In this document: positions 10,161 to 24,200 of the stretch, piece by piece | Layout of the letters: each line of letters begins with the position of its first letter | How positions within the stretch are numbered: position 1 is the first letter of the stretch | Origin: Bolinopsis microptera | Taxonomy: Eukaryota > Ctenophora > Tentaculata > Lobata > Bolinopsidae | Length of the DNA stretch: 64,000 nt | Reading direction: 5' to 3' | NCBI RefSeq assembly: GCF_026151205.1 | Contig: NC_087073.1 | Coordinates: 4,671,001-4,735,000, forward strand | Made by a program: the position numbers and the translations under genes | The notes under the pieces: model-generated | What the model saw: only the letters and a program-made list of their open reading frames with translations | The model's database searches: none | What the model was told of the DNA's origin: nothing

Positions 10161-11617
10161 TTTAACCAAAACCCAATAAATTGGGTAGGATGGACCGTCG
10201 CCTCAAGTCAGTTATTGAAATTATAATGCTACTTATCAGCTGCGTTACACAAAGCTGCGCAATAAAAGTATAATAAAACGAGTCAAAGATGTGATATAAA
10301 AAAGTGACCGTTCTTGTCCCGTAACAGCGCGGTCGCTTGCTTTGACCGTCATGTCACCAAATCACTCATCAACATTGTTAATTTAGATTAAGTTTAAATA
10401 TTGATATTACAGTTGAAACTTAGAACTGGGTCGTCATTTAAATTAAGTAGGCAAATTAAAGTTTACGATATTTTTATCCAGAACAATCACATAGTCGGTA
10501 ACAATGCCAGAAAATAATGAAGGCTGTATCACATATCATGAACATGCATATTTTATGTAAAAAACACGTAAATAAGTTTTGAACGCGATGGCCGATAACA
10601 AGCAAGACAGCTGGAAATTCATTACAAACATAACATATAACTAAATTGTATTCAATATTCATTCCTTGATAAATGCAACAGAATTGTAGTGATTTAATTG
10701 TTCTAATAAAAGTAGCGCTGAAAGTAAAACTAAACCAGAATAATTTTAATTTGTATTATGAAGATAAAATACGATTAACTTTAAGTGTATAATGATAGTA
10801 ATTAGTATTACGAAACCTCCCGGAAATAAGTAAGAATTTTGTTTACTATTACCATCAGTATTAGTTAGTAAAGACTGCAAGACGTGAGTTTCACTTTCAA
10901 TTTATGTTTTACACTGCCATTCATTTATTTCAAATTCAAGGAAAACTTGTCCATTAAATATATAATATTTTGTTTCAAAAGACATAACTGTCATCGTTTT
11001 GATTTTTATTCGTAATTGCACTCTGAGCCTCATGAGCGTATAAACTGATCAATGCAGATAAAGCTTCCATGCATGTAGTTGCACGGCGTACGCAGTCTAA
11101 TTATAACTCATTTGTTGTTTGAGGAAATCAATAAACGTGTAGTTTGCGGAAATTAATAAACTTAAAGTATAGGGACGGCCACGTAATAAAAACAAAGTGG
11201 TAGTTTATAGTTCAAACTTGACGTTGTTGTAAATAACAAATACGTGTTTTTGAATATAATGCTAAAGAAGATTCGAAAGTCTAAATTTCGTGATTTGGTG
11301 ACATGACGGTCAAAGCAAGCGACCGCGCTGTTACGGGACAAGAACGGTCACTTTTTTATATCACATCTTTGACTCGTTTTATTATACTTTTATTGCGCAG
11401 CTTTGTGTAACGCAGCTGATAAGTAGCATTATAATTTCAATAACTGACTTGAGGCGACGGTCCATCCTACCCAATTTATTGGGTTTTGGTTAAATATCAG
11501 CCTTTTTTGGTCTTAAAGCGACTCATGAATACACATGTATATTTTTGATATTCACTATTCGTAGTAAAAAACAATATGAATAACAAGAAGTAATAAACAG
11601 TAAATCATTATAAAAGA
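10161..11617. repeat. 1,457-bp tandem unit, copy B
   Basis: Second copy of the unit at 8704-10160; every landmark is displaced by exactly 1,457 bp. Its last base (11617) is also the last base before the Helitron 3' end, so the tandem array and the Helitron share a boundary. Confidence 0.85.
10166..11489. mobile_element. Non-autonomous TTAA-flanked DNA transposon with ~200-bp TIRs, copy B
   Basis: Duplicate of the element at 8709-10032, with TTAA at 10162-10165 and 11490-11493. Because the right flank is duplicated with it, the second copy arose by tandem duplication, not by a second transposition. Confidence 0.7.
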
Positions 11618-11934
11618 AATAACTACAATTAACAATATAGCAGGCCGTGATCTGAGTGAAACACAAAGAGGCGCCATCGTAGGCTGCGAGTTAGGGCTCC
11701 TTGAACTACATTAAATAAATACCTTCTGTAACGTTATAAACAAATTTAAATACGAAATAATAATCACAAAATATTCTAAAAGATTACTGAACACCAAGAA
11801 ATATTACTTATGCAAAATTCAACAACAAGAAATAATTTAAAACATCACAAATATAAACAAATAAATCAAAACAAACATCAACATAATATTACATAATAAC
11901 AGTAAATAACAACAAATTGCACGAAGAATTAATA

Positions 11935-12263
11935 CATCAAAATCGTAAATTGATATCAATTTGCTCCGAAACAAATTAAAACATTTTTAGTTGCCAGAAA
12001 CTTTCCATAATAAGAATAAATGACAGACTGCGAGCCGAGAGAGGCATTACGCTATCACAAGCAGCCCATCTTACATGATATCATTAAAGGCAGATATAGC
12101 ATCAAAATCGTAAATTGATATCAATTTGCTCCGACACAAATTACAACATTTTTAGTTGCCAGAAATTTTCCATAATAAGAACAATTGACAGACTGCGAGC
12201 CGAGAGAGGCATTACGCTATCACAAGCAGCCCATCTTACATGATATCATTAAAGGCAGATAAG
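11935..12263. repeat. 165-bp tandem duplication in Helitron 3' subterminal region (copy 1)
   Basis: Two consecutive 165-bp units (starts 11935 and 12100) with a few substitutions. Each contains the 16-bp perfect palindrome AAATTGATATCAATTT and the block GACAGACTGCGAGCCGAG. The position, about 320-650 bp from the 3' terminus, suggests a possible Rep-recognition or termination role, which is inference. Confidence 0.85.
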
Positions 12264-12294
12264 GTGAAAAAATGATTCCATCTTCTGAGAACAT

Positions 12295-15200
12295 TTAACC
12301 CCCTAATCCTGATATGACACTTTGGTGATAAAGTTTTGCTAATATTCTAAGTCTAAATAGTTTCATCAAAGGTTGTACTATAGGATGATTGAATGGTCTG
12401 GCAGTTATATATTTTTCGATGTTCATCAGAGAGAAGACACCACAGTCATAACCATTTCTTTGAATACTGGATTGACCATCAACAAATGTATAGTCATCAG
12501 TATTCAAATCTCCATTGACAACAATAGGTAGCTTGTCTCTGAAAATAATGTGCGATTTTAGACTATCAGTGTGAACAAAGAAATGCCCATTCTAACAGTA
12601 ACAATAAATTGTGACTAGCAAATATAACACTTTGACTTATATTTCATTTGTGTTAAACGTTAAACTCACCTCTGGTATTGTCGGAAGTCTTTAAGTAGCC
12701 TTAAATGTGAGTGGCAACGATCTTTCATGGTTACGGTTGAGCAATTTTGGGAGTCAAAGTGCAGAACCTGTACAAGAAACACGATTAATACCGATAAACG
12801 CTGAGATATTTTAAGATTGCTGTCATACTAATCGTAAGATCTTCTCAGTTTAAATTGATTTTGTATATTTTTAAAAAGCAGACTGCAGTCATAAACACAG
12901 CCCAGTTACCAGGCGACCGTGGGTACTAGGGGGCTTATTTTTTTCTGGGGTTCAATTCCCCCCCCCCCCCCCCCCTGGCTACGTGCCTGATAAGACCAAT
13001 CGCAAAAGCTTCTCAGTTTAAATTGATTTTATATTATATTTTGAATAAAGCATACCTGTCGATTTCTGTTGTCGATGATGACCGTATACCAATGATTACC
13101 AGGGTTGCCGACCATAGCAATTATATCATACGTCATCGGATCTCCGTATTGTATTAAGTGATCCCTAGGAGTGAAGGGGAGAACTTTGAACTCCCTGAAA
13201 TATATAGGTTTAGGAATTGCATTCGATTTTTGCATACCTTACACTTTTTATCAGTCAATTTACCAACACAAGAACAGTCGTTGCTATAATTACGAAATAA
13301 ATGGACAAAAGTGTCAAAGAATTAATAGACAAAAACGTCAAATTTACTATACCTAAGTCGAGTGAACGGCCTCTCGGCAAATGTGTTCCTTATGAAATCT
13401 TCAAGCAATCCAGATTGACGGCGACGCCCACGCACACTCCGATAAGCACCACAGTAAGGTCCCATACTGTACAGAGTTGGACCCGCGTCCTCAGCCAAAC
13501 CATCTTTGATCACCGCAATATACTTTGCAATGGTAGACCCGGTCAACCAGAGATCACGGGACTGTCTACAGTTGAATGGGTCGGGGTCCAACTCTAAAGC
13601 AGATCTCAAAATGAAGCTGTTTGGGGAGTTGGCTCTAAAACAGGGTACCAGAGCTCTCCTGTATACCTCCATCATTTCTGAGCCGCTCACAATATCAGCA
13701 GTTGGAATAAATTCGTCAGGAATTCCAGCGTGAATTTGATTTATGTGTGTGCTGATGTTAGCTGCAGATAAATTGGAGTTCCTCTCAGCAGTTGGCTTCT
13801 TTTTCTTTGATTTGGTGGACTGCTTTTTCTTAGAAGCTTTTGTTTGGTCATCTGTGTGATTCTTCAAAATATCGTCGAAGGTCGCCTTTGCTTTTTTTGC
13901 TGCGTCAGTTTCGTACCAGATGCGTTCCGTCTTTTTCTTCGGCTTTCTTTTCTTGCCTTTTTTGCTCGAATCTGGCTGACCATCAGTCATGAAATTTATA
14001 CCTGCTGCTATAATTGGCTTACTCTTCAGTCGGACATATTCATTGATAGCTAGATGGTCAACTTTAATCCGGGACTCATCTATGTTTACCAAATAAAGTC
14101 CCTCAAGAGTCTTGCACCTGCTTAAAGCGACATAAATCTGACCAGTTGCAAAGATCATAGTGCCTAAATCGCAAAACACGTGACTCAGAGACATACCCTG
14201 CGCTTTGTGGATGGTGAGGGCGTACCCGGTGCTGATAGGAAACTGTCGACGATGGAGGTATGACTCTTCGAACAACTTCACTTTGCGAGTATCCCTCGTT
14301 ATTGCAACATCGCCGTCGACTCCGTCAAATTGCACTAAAAGTTTCTCAACGATTGAGTTTGGGTCGTCGGACTGCCGCACGATTTGTTTGACTATTCCCA
14401 TAGCACCATTAACGAGCCCTTTCGCGGTATCAATGTTTTTTCTGAGCATTATTCGGACACCCTCGCTCAAAATGAGGCACTTTTCAAGGTCGGCTGTATT
14501 TCGAGAATCACCCAATTTATCAATCTTCAGAACTGCATCTAATGCCCGTTTTTTGTCATTTTTTGTTCTGCCGTCGACTTCATCGTCTGCTTCAACTTTA
14601 ATGGTATCAGGAAAGAGTTTTTTCATGACTGTGGCGTTAAAAGATTCCATCATGTTTCGTTTGGGTAATAGACAGACAGTAGTAGGGAACTGTTTCTGTA
14701 AACTGAGGTAGTAATCAACGATTTGATCCAAGTGTTGGCTAGGCAGTTCGCATGGTCTGACTGGGATAAGCCGCTCTTGCAGAATGTTAATGTCTTCTAG
14801 ACTCTGACGGCCAATACGAATCCTGCCAAGCATACCACTCCATTTTTCGTTAGCATCTCCATGTTGCCGTTGATTTATAGTGAGTTCATCAAACTCAAAG
14901 TTCTCCCAAAGGTGACTCGGGATTCTAAGGCCTCCAGTTAAATTATGGACATCGTCCCCAGACAAATCCTGAAATGGCCGTTTGCCATGAACAGGCGGCA
15001 ACTGTAGAAGATCTCCAAAGACAACAACGGTTTTTCCGCCGAACAAATCATCAGCACCGAAGATCTCTTGCAATCTTAAGTTTATTGACATCAACATCTC
15101 TGCCGACACCATGCTAATCTCATTGATAACAAGCAATGCTAAGTCTTTGAGTACAGTCCTTGTTTGCTGCATCGAATTCTTCTTGAGTGCGGTATACTTG

Positions 15201-18200
15201 GGCAGTTTTTCACCATGCTCAACTGGCAAACTAAAAAGACTATGAAGCGTTTGTCCTCCCACATTTGCTGCAGCAAGCCCCGTTGGTGCAGTCAACGCAA
15301 TATCAGTTGATTCATCGAAGAGGTTTTTCTGCACCCAAAGATACCCTTGAAGAGCTTTTATCAAATAAGATTTTCCTGTTCCGCCAAACCCACTTACATA
15401 TAAATTGAGAGGTCGACTGCACTCCTTTCCCGTGCATTCTTTGTCCCTGTGTCGAACCATATGCTCAATATGTTTGGTGACTTTGAGGTACACTCTTTTT
15501 TGATCTTCGTTCAATGTTTTGACGAACGATTCAAGTTCCCCATGAGACTTTATTTCGCTTCTATCGTTGACTATCTCAAAATCTCGTAGGCCGGATCTAA
15601 GACCTTGATTTCCGAGATCGATGTCATCCTCAGCCTGTGAAGGAGTAGCTGTCCCAGATGCTGCCATTTTTGCTTCTGCTTCCTTTTCCATCTTCTCTCT
15701 AGCCTTTTCAATATTGATCTTCTTGCTAGACATTTCCTTGAGCTGTGAAAAGTCCTCGACGGCATCAAAAAACGCATCGCTGTATTTGTCGTGAGAGCTT
15801 GCGATGTCCGCTTCATCTCGCCAAGGCTTATAAAGAGATAACATGCTGTAATAAAACAGCTCAGGGTCAGTATTTAAGGAATAGTTGTGATGGTATATAA
15901 CGGGTTCTTTCTTTCTCCGTTGAAGAGTTCGTATATATTTTCCATCTTCACTTTTGATCTTGATATACTTGTCTTCGTCTTTCTTTTCAAACTTTTCAGG
16001 TTTCCCTATCGCTTTTTCGTACTTAGAGACAAAGTCGTAGAGCGTCATGCTTTCAAAATCCTTTGTTCGAGGCCTATTGGGATAAAAAACGTGTACCCAA
16101 TCGTCAAAGAATAGATTAGTGCTGTCAGGCTTCTGATGCTGTAAGTCACTAAGGTTCCGCATTACCCTAGTCCTACGATCTGGAGTGGTGGATGGGAGCC
16201 ACACAAAAGTCTCTGAGGATCTCCATAGTTCGCCACTGTTTTGAAGGATCCTGTCAGCTGCTTCATGTGCCCCCATCTCACGAGATTTGAGAAGCTGGAA
16301 CGCAAACTTGGAAAGATTCTGATACGATGTTTTGGACAGATCTTTCAAGTCTGCTTCATCAATGTCTACAACACTCGTTTCTCCCTTTGTTATGTATTTG
16401 GTAACATACTGCGTGATCGAGTGACTGTCTTCCGCAAGGAATTGAATGTCCATATTACCTTTCCAGAGAAAGGATAATATTGGGTTATAGTCATTTATCC
16501 TTCTTTCTTCTTCACTTCTTGGCAAATCATACAATCGTTGCTTCATCTGCTTTGTTTTTCTTCCAATCACACTCGAGAGAACATCATGAAGGATGAATTT
16601 CTGTGATTTTGGTCTTGGGAACCCAAATCTACAGGCGACTTGCGTTTTTGAACTAGTTTTGTTGGTCTTTGAAGGATTTTTGGTCTTTTTAAATGTTCTT
16701 AAGCAATACGGTCTACACGAATGATTTTGGTAGCTACCCACTACATCAAACAATGTTGCTTCATTCACTGGATCAGGGAGTTTGCAAGTGATGTGTTTTT
16801 GGATGAAGCTTGCAACCTCCGCATCAGAACTTTTGCCGATCAGGGGACTTTTATCAATCCAAATAAATGTGTGAAAGTGAATAGTACCTCGAGATTGATA
16901 TTCATGTCTCACAAAGTATGACTTGACTTTCCCCAAAGGTTCTGCATCAATTATAAACTTTAAAAGAGCATCAAACTTTTTGTGGATGTAAGTTGATGTC
17001 AATACAGGGTCCTTATTCAGCAAAGCAGAAGGAGACAGGTCATCTATATTAGGTATGTCACTGTTGACATCTTTTAAATGTTGAATTAGGTCTTCCCAGT
17101 CGTACTCATTGGGGCTAAATGTGGCGAAAAAGGTTGGGGGACCAAACTTTTCGATTTGCGCTTTAAGTTTTGCGCGGGCACTTTCCCAATAAGCTTGTGT
17201 GTTCGGAACCAACCTCAATACTTTGTTTATCCTTTTCAATAATGCTGGATCTTTCATTTTGATTTTGTTGAGCAAAGTCGCCGCATCTAGGTGTCCCATG
17301 CCTTGTACATTTTTTAGCGTGGCGAAGATGCTAGAACGGATTTTTCTACGCTCATTCTCACCTGCTAAGTGAAACAAATGCTGTAGATTTCTTCGAGTTG
17401 GCCCATTGCTGGACATCAGTCTACACTTTTCGTATTGCAAGGGCTTCGCTTCTTCGCCTCTAAAACCCTTCCTTCCACCAACACCCCAGCTGAAGATCTC
17501 AGGAAAAGCCAGCAGGTCCAGCTTTGTGTCTGTCAGATCTACAGGATCATCATCTAATCTCAACAATCTGTATAGATCATCCATTAACTCAGGATTATCG
17601 TCGAGGATATCCATACCAGTGACAGTGAATTCTTCGATTAAGTTCTTGTAGTCTTCCTCAGTCATCTCTTCCATCATTTTCTTAGGCCCCTTTTTATCTC
17701 CATTATCTGATTTCACGTCCTCGAAGAAAATATTTGGACTTGAATACTCCTCTGCTGCTGAAGAAATCTTGGCAGATGAACCTGAAGCTGATGTCATATC
17801 AGAGGAATCATCACTACTTTCTGTTCCGCCTCCAATTAGGTCGAGTGAATTCTCGCACTTGAAGCAGCACCCATGTAAAAGTGAGTTTGCCAATCGCTCA
17901 GAGTAGAAAACGTCTAAACTTTGGAGTACACTGGGATCACAGTCTTCAAGATTTACGGGTTGATTCTCGGGTGACGGCTTCTTGTACTTCGCGAGTCTTT
18001 TAAAGGCTGCTATAGTTGCTTTGAGATGTTTCTTGCAATGTTGACAATGGATGGACTTGACTAAAGCGGTGCCAATATGGCGAAGAATATGGTCGCTATA
18101 GAACATGTTTTTGGATCTTAAAGTGGACCTTTCTTTAGCAGAAATATTTTCAGGGAAGTTCTCCGTGAGAAGCCTAGTTTCTTCTTTATCTTTCAAGCCG

Positions 18201-21200
18201 ATAACCTCAGAACATTTCATTTCCTCAGCAGGTAACTCCAAATCCTCGAACCTCTTATCGAGGATATCCTGGCAGAGGGAAATATGGTGATCACACTTTA
18301 TGCACATACCATCTCTACGTGACTCATTATCATTAGCATTTGCATATAGCCCCTGTACTTCACAGTACGAGTCATACAAAGCTGTAGACCTTTTTTGTAT
18401 TTTGAGTGTTAGAGATCGCGAGGGTTTCGTAAAGTGTGATATGCCTTTGCTTGACTTTTTCTCAACGTCCTCGTAGCATCCGTCACATAACTGCCTTTCC
18501 TCTTTCATAGAATCTAACAGGGACAAAGTTTTTACTTTTGTGCTATAAAAGAATTTTGCTCCCCAGCTTGCTCTCAATTGATGGCTATTCGAAACCGTTT
18601 TTAAGCTGCCTTTTGTGTTACGCCTGGCTTTCTTCTTGAGGGGATTTTTAGAGACTTTATTTAGGACACAGAAGGAGCACTTGTTGGTTTTGATCGAGTC
18701 ATCTTCTGCAAGCAATGCTGATCTCATCTTTGAAAACGACGTTAGGATCGCTTGGATGTGTAGCAGCTGGTAGCCTAGTGTGTTCTTTCCCAATCGCAAC
18801 AGATTAATGACTCTATCTCTGTAATTTTTGACATCTTGATGGCAACGAACGCAGAGGGAACCATTGCTGTTTAGCATCCTAGCCATATGCACCACACATT
18901 TTAGCGCAATCAACTTCCTCCTGCTGTTACTACTAGAGACATTTTTTATCCGGGCCATTTCTTCATTGCTGACTGTTGCAGAAAACTTCCATAAATTCTT
19001 ATAGGAGGGATCTTCTTCGTCAAGACTCAATTCCATATCTTTAAAGTCGACACTAGTCACGCTCTTGAACGGTTTTATATGACAATTACCGCCCTTATCT
19101 ATGCTCTCATTCTCATTGAAACTAATTTCACTGTCAATTGATTGGCGTGGTTCCTCATCAACACTGATTTCACTATCCATGTCTGTTGAGTCATTGGGTA
19201 ATTTAGCTGATTTTGTGAATGTACTACGAAGTGAAAATATGGAGCTATTGCTTGAATTATCATCGTTGCTGCCGCTTTCCATTTCACATAAATTGTCAAG
19301 ATATTCGTCATTTATATCGGCAACATCTTCTTTCTTTTCCGCAGGTAGCATTTCAGGCAATGACATGTCCATGTCTTCAGACGTGTAACTGTTCTTATGG
19401 CAAGCTCTCTTAGTAGACGGTTTGATACTCGAACCAGCGCTAGAAGTAGCAGAGGATGAATCGGAGGGATCTTGAGCTTTCTTATTGTCAGAGCAATCAA
19501 AGCTATCAAAGAAGTCCCTTGGAATCGCTCCTTCTCCATCTTCAATATCACTATCAACCTCACACATCATGTCAAGAATCTCACCCTTTGTTGGAACGTT
19601 TATTTTTTCATAAAGAGGGTTGTTCTTCACGAGCCATTTTATTGCCTTAATGACTTTGTCCACATTAATCAAAGATTGCCAAACTTTCCTGTTTTTGTTT
19701 GGCAGACCATGAAGGACAATAAAATTCTTTGGATTCAACAGTCCATGAGGCACTCCTCCCGCTAATTGCTCAACGTTCGCCTGTATTGGGACCGGGATGT
19801 GGACACTAAATCCTTTGACTGCCGCCATTTTTTCATTGTTCGGCCGATTTCCAACACTTGGTCCCAGCTTCAAAAACGTTTGGAACATTGAAATTTGTCG
19901 AATGAACATACACTCAAACTGGGACAAATCAGCTATTTCCATGGGAACGATCCCTTCGTTCATCCCGTTCCTCACTGATATCCTTGGAACTTCCCCTTTG
20001 TCCATTTTAGTGTGACAGTAGTTGCAAATTCTTTTGCCCACCAACGTGTCAACATAAACACCTCCCATTTTAAGCCATTCATCTGACTGCAGAAAGTGGA
20101 GAAGAAGCATGTATTCTGAGTTGACGATGTTCACCTTCTTCCATCGAGATGTTATGGTTTTGCATTTCTTAGGATTATCCTCGGTCAGCCTTTGACAAGA
20201 AATGCAAGGCACTGTATGGTTGGCGTTGACTGTAGTCAGGAATTCTAAATATTGTTTAGGAAAGTTGTCTTCCATATACTGCTCATTAATGATTTGTGGC
20301 GGTCTCTCAACCTTGAATATTTTTTCTGCAATCAGGGGTTCGTATTGCATTAGTTTAATCAAATACTCGATATCCCCTGTTGCAGTTGCCGTATCCAAGT
20401 CGCACACAAATTGGTCGGCTGTTTTCATTTCGTTCACAGTCTTATAGATAGATCGAGCATTTTTGGAGTGGACACTCAATTTTCTCAGCAGAACTAAGTC
20501 ACTTGAGCACTTGTTCTTCGCCTCCCTCCTTAAACAGCTTTCAGGGTGATTACGCTGCTCGACTATCAAGCTGTAGATTTCATTTGCTTTGACATTGCCA
20601 CACTTGTTTGACTCTTGAACGAAGGTTCTGGAATTTCTCACTTCTAAATTTTTACATCTTGCCAAGAAGTCTTTGAAGCGAGTTACCTCAAAACCCCCAG
20701 CAGGAATGCAGTCGGCAGTACATTTTTCACTTTTTCTCGTTTCCTCTCTGCTCTTCTTTGAAGCCTTGTTGTACCGAAATGTGAATGGCTCCCTACTGAA
20801 AAAGCTGTATAGAGGAAAGTAAGGTTCCGTACCTTTTCTGTGACATTTATAGCCAAGGATGCTGTCATGGCGCTTCTCTTCAGATGTGTCCAACTTTTCT
20901 TTGTTGAGAAGCTGCTCCGATGTCAAGTTCAACTTATGACAACGGCCATATAAAACTTTGATCCACAGATCACGGCTGTTCAAAATCCTCCTCTGGAGCT
21001 GTGATGCGACAAAATTCTTTTTGTAATGGTCGGTTTTTCCTTTAAAATTGAGAGATGGGTACCATTTTTTAATGATGCTGTTGGTTAATTGATCATTCAA
21101 ATGCTCCATCATCAATCGCATAACGGCATTTTTCCATGTAAGCCTGCTCTTTGACCTCATGAACGTTTTTGATTTGAATGTTCCTCTTTTTGAAACATAT

Positions 21201-24200
21201 GGTAGGTTAGGGAGGAAGACACTTTTTCTGAATCCCTTGATCTTCTCCTTGTGTAACAGGAATTGCAATTTTTTATTGTTGCGGGTCGTGTGCGTCTTTA
21301 TCTGTTTCATGGCCTGCTTCCTTTTCAAGCAATAATCTATGTCATCGTCAAAATCTTCCCCAAATTCTTCAAACAATCTGCTTCGGCGATACCGAGTTCT
21401 TCTAGACTGCGATAATTTTTCTTTCTTTGAATCTTCATAATCCTTCCGTTTTTGCCTGGTTTCTGGTTTTTGCCTAACAATTCGAAGTTTTTCCTTCATT
21501 CGATCGTTCACATGTGGGACTGATTTATATTTCTTAGCTGCTTTATGAAGTGCAGATCTGCCGGCGGGAGAAGAGTAGTACCTACTTTGTGCTTTGTTTA
21601 GTGAAGATCTGCCGCCGGGAGAAGAGTAGTACCTACTTTGTGCAGATCTGCCGGCGGGAGAAGAGTAGTACCTACTTTGTGCTTTGTTTAGTGAAGATCT
21701 GCCGCCGGGAGAATTGAAGTACCTACTTTGTGCAGATCTGCCGCCGGGAGAAGAGAAGTACCTACTTTGCGCTTTGTTTAGCGCAGATCTGCCACCGGGA
21801 GAAGAGTGGTAGCGAATGTTTCTTAATGCACGCTTCATTTTTCTTAGTAGATATTTTTCACTTTCTTTAGGATCTTGCTCTTCATTCATTAGGGATTCTT
21901 CATCCATTGTCATTCCATCATCTGAAGGAGAGCTCTGTCTTTGACTTTCCTTAACATCTTGCTTCTCATTCATTAAGTATTCTACATTCATTGTTATTCC
22001 ATCATCTGAAGGAGAACTTTGTCTTTCACTTTCCCTTTCGAAAGGCTGATCATCTCTCTGATTATCTTTGAATGAAGAATTCCTGCTGCTTTCGAGACTG
22101 TCTTCTTTGGGCAAATCTGAAATACAATGTACAGAATTTGTTCACATGAACTGCATAAAGAATATAATCGTTATTATTATTACGATTATAACAAACAGGC
22201 TGGTGAAAAGATTTGGTGCGAGTCTCAAATATATTCACATTCTCGGGATTTAAAATAATAAAGTACCGACGCGTACATGTAGTAAGATATTTTGGCCTAA
22301 CATACGACAGCTGTGCAGCGAGGCTAGCTATTCGCGCAGAAACTTATAAAATTCAACTAGCAATGTGATTGATAGCACCCACATGATCTAATCTATTTTT
22401 AATGACTTTGTTTACCTTCTAATCGCAAAGTATTAGATAAAGGCTAAATATCGTTACATGGAGGATTTACGTTCATATTGAGACTGTGAAATATGTAATA
22501 ATTGACCGGATATTATAATTTAAGCTCAAACAATATGCGTACGTAATTATTACAAAATACGTACAGTGCGTACTTTTTGGCCAATGTGTTGATTATTTTT
22601 GTGTTTAGAAGTGGCATGTATTTCGAAAATGTGCAATGAAAATAACATTTCAAAGTGAAAGAAGGGAAATTAGAATTAACAAATTGTGGAATATTTTTTG
22701 ACGTTTATGATTGCATCATGCACGTTAAACTATAATATTTCTAATTAAAGCTGAAAAGTGCGGCTGTAGATTGAAAATAATAACTAAAACAAGTCGAGTA
22801 GTCTCGAAGGTTACGAAAGCCTTCTAATGTCAGACATTGAGGATCATAATACTAAATTATCAATAAGACCTGTGGACAGAAAGCTGCTCTATCAAAAAAT
22901 CACCACATTGTAAAAGTAATTATATCCTCAACTTATAAACACAACTCTTATAACATTTTCTTACCTTTTTTGTGTACGGAAGACTCAGAAGTTTGCTTTT
23001 TATATTTCCTTCCTATTCGTTTTCTCTTCGAATTTCTCTTGAAACTCTTTGTGAATTGTTTGTCTGTTCCTCCTCCACTAATGTCTTTGATGATTTCGCA
23101 CTGGGAATGAAGTATAAGAAACCTCAAAATGAACCAAGTTGTCGTATATAAGAAGTTGGTCATGCAAATAATTATAATTATGAAATTTAAATAAATTCAC
23201 GACTAGACTTACTTTAGCTGCTTTCTTTCTTCTTTTTGCAGTCCTTTTTTCATGTTTTTCTTTTTCTTCGATAGATATTGATCTTTGTATAATTTCTATT
23301 TCGTCAAACTGCTTTAGTAACTGTATCTCTAACTGTAAAGCCTTAGCCTGCAAATTGTTCTTCATGTAATTCGTTACAATATCGATGTTTAAGTACCTTT
23401 TGATATATTTCAATCGCTACACATCGTATAATAATTTATTTCTTTTGGAAGGAGTGCCAATTAGTCTGCATTGAATGCGCATAAAAAAGATTTAATCAAA
23501 AACATCAAAATATTTCAAAAAATGAATTTTACAAACTTTTCGTTTTTCTTCTTTCTTTTTGTTTCGCTGAGCTTTTGTTTTTCTAATGGGTTTCTTTTTT
23601 GATGCGACAGCTTCATCCCCTGTTGTCCTATTTTCGTATGAATGACATTCTTCCTGCAATTTTGTACAATATTATAATTAATGTAAATATTATGTTAATA
23701 TAACATATATTTGAAACAATTTTCTTCTGCGGGACAAATAATTATGTTGTATTGGTAAAGTGTAAATTTTATGCGACCTAAAATGAATTTACGCTGCACA
23801 ATTATACAGCTAAATAAAACGAAAATGTCAGATAATTAATTACAAGTCAGAGACAAACAGTTATGGATGCAAATAATTATAATCTTACATTTTTTGAATT
23901 GTTGCACAGCTGTTCTCGTAGGCTTAGTCTTTCGAATCCGTTGTGTAAATTAATTCCAAATGATAGGGATTCTGTTCTGCATTGTCCATGTTTGTTTTTA
24001 CTCACCTTAGCTTTATAGGCCTGCCAATGCTTATCGTAATTGTATAGAAAGTAAAAATTAATTGATTGTAATTATCATTAATTTTAAGAAACTAATCGTA
24101 CTTTGATAAGCTTTTTTTATATTAAAGTTAAGTTACAAACTTTTTGTTTTTTTTCTTTCTCCTTGAATCTCTGAGCTTGTGTTGTTTTACATTTACTGTT

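Noticed and set aside
13301-13733. Plus-strand frames opposite the Helitron gene (also 14205-14711, 19101-19388 and counterparts in copy 2)
   Set aside because: Shadows of the long minus-strand exon; no family resemblance.
22112-22114. TTG as the start of the 2,930-codon Helitron frame
   Set aside because: The codon lies 3 bases after a TTTCAG acceptor, and joining to the exon ending at 22965 completes a GAT codon in frame; the true start is far upstream.
23889-23976. Additional coding exon of the Helitron gene (TESLSFGINLHNGFERL...)
   Set aside because: Good splice sites, but 88 bp and the wrong entry phase would truncate the protein; kept only as a finding.
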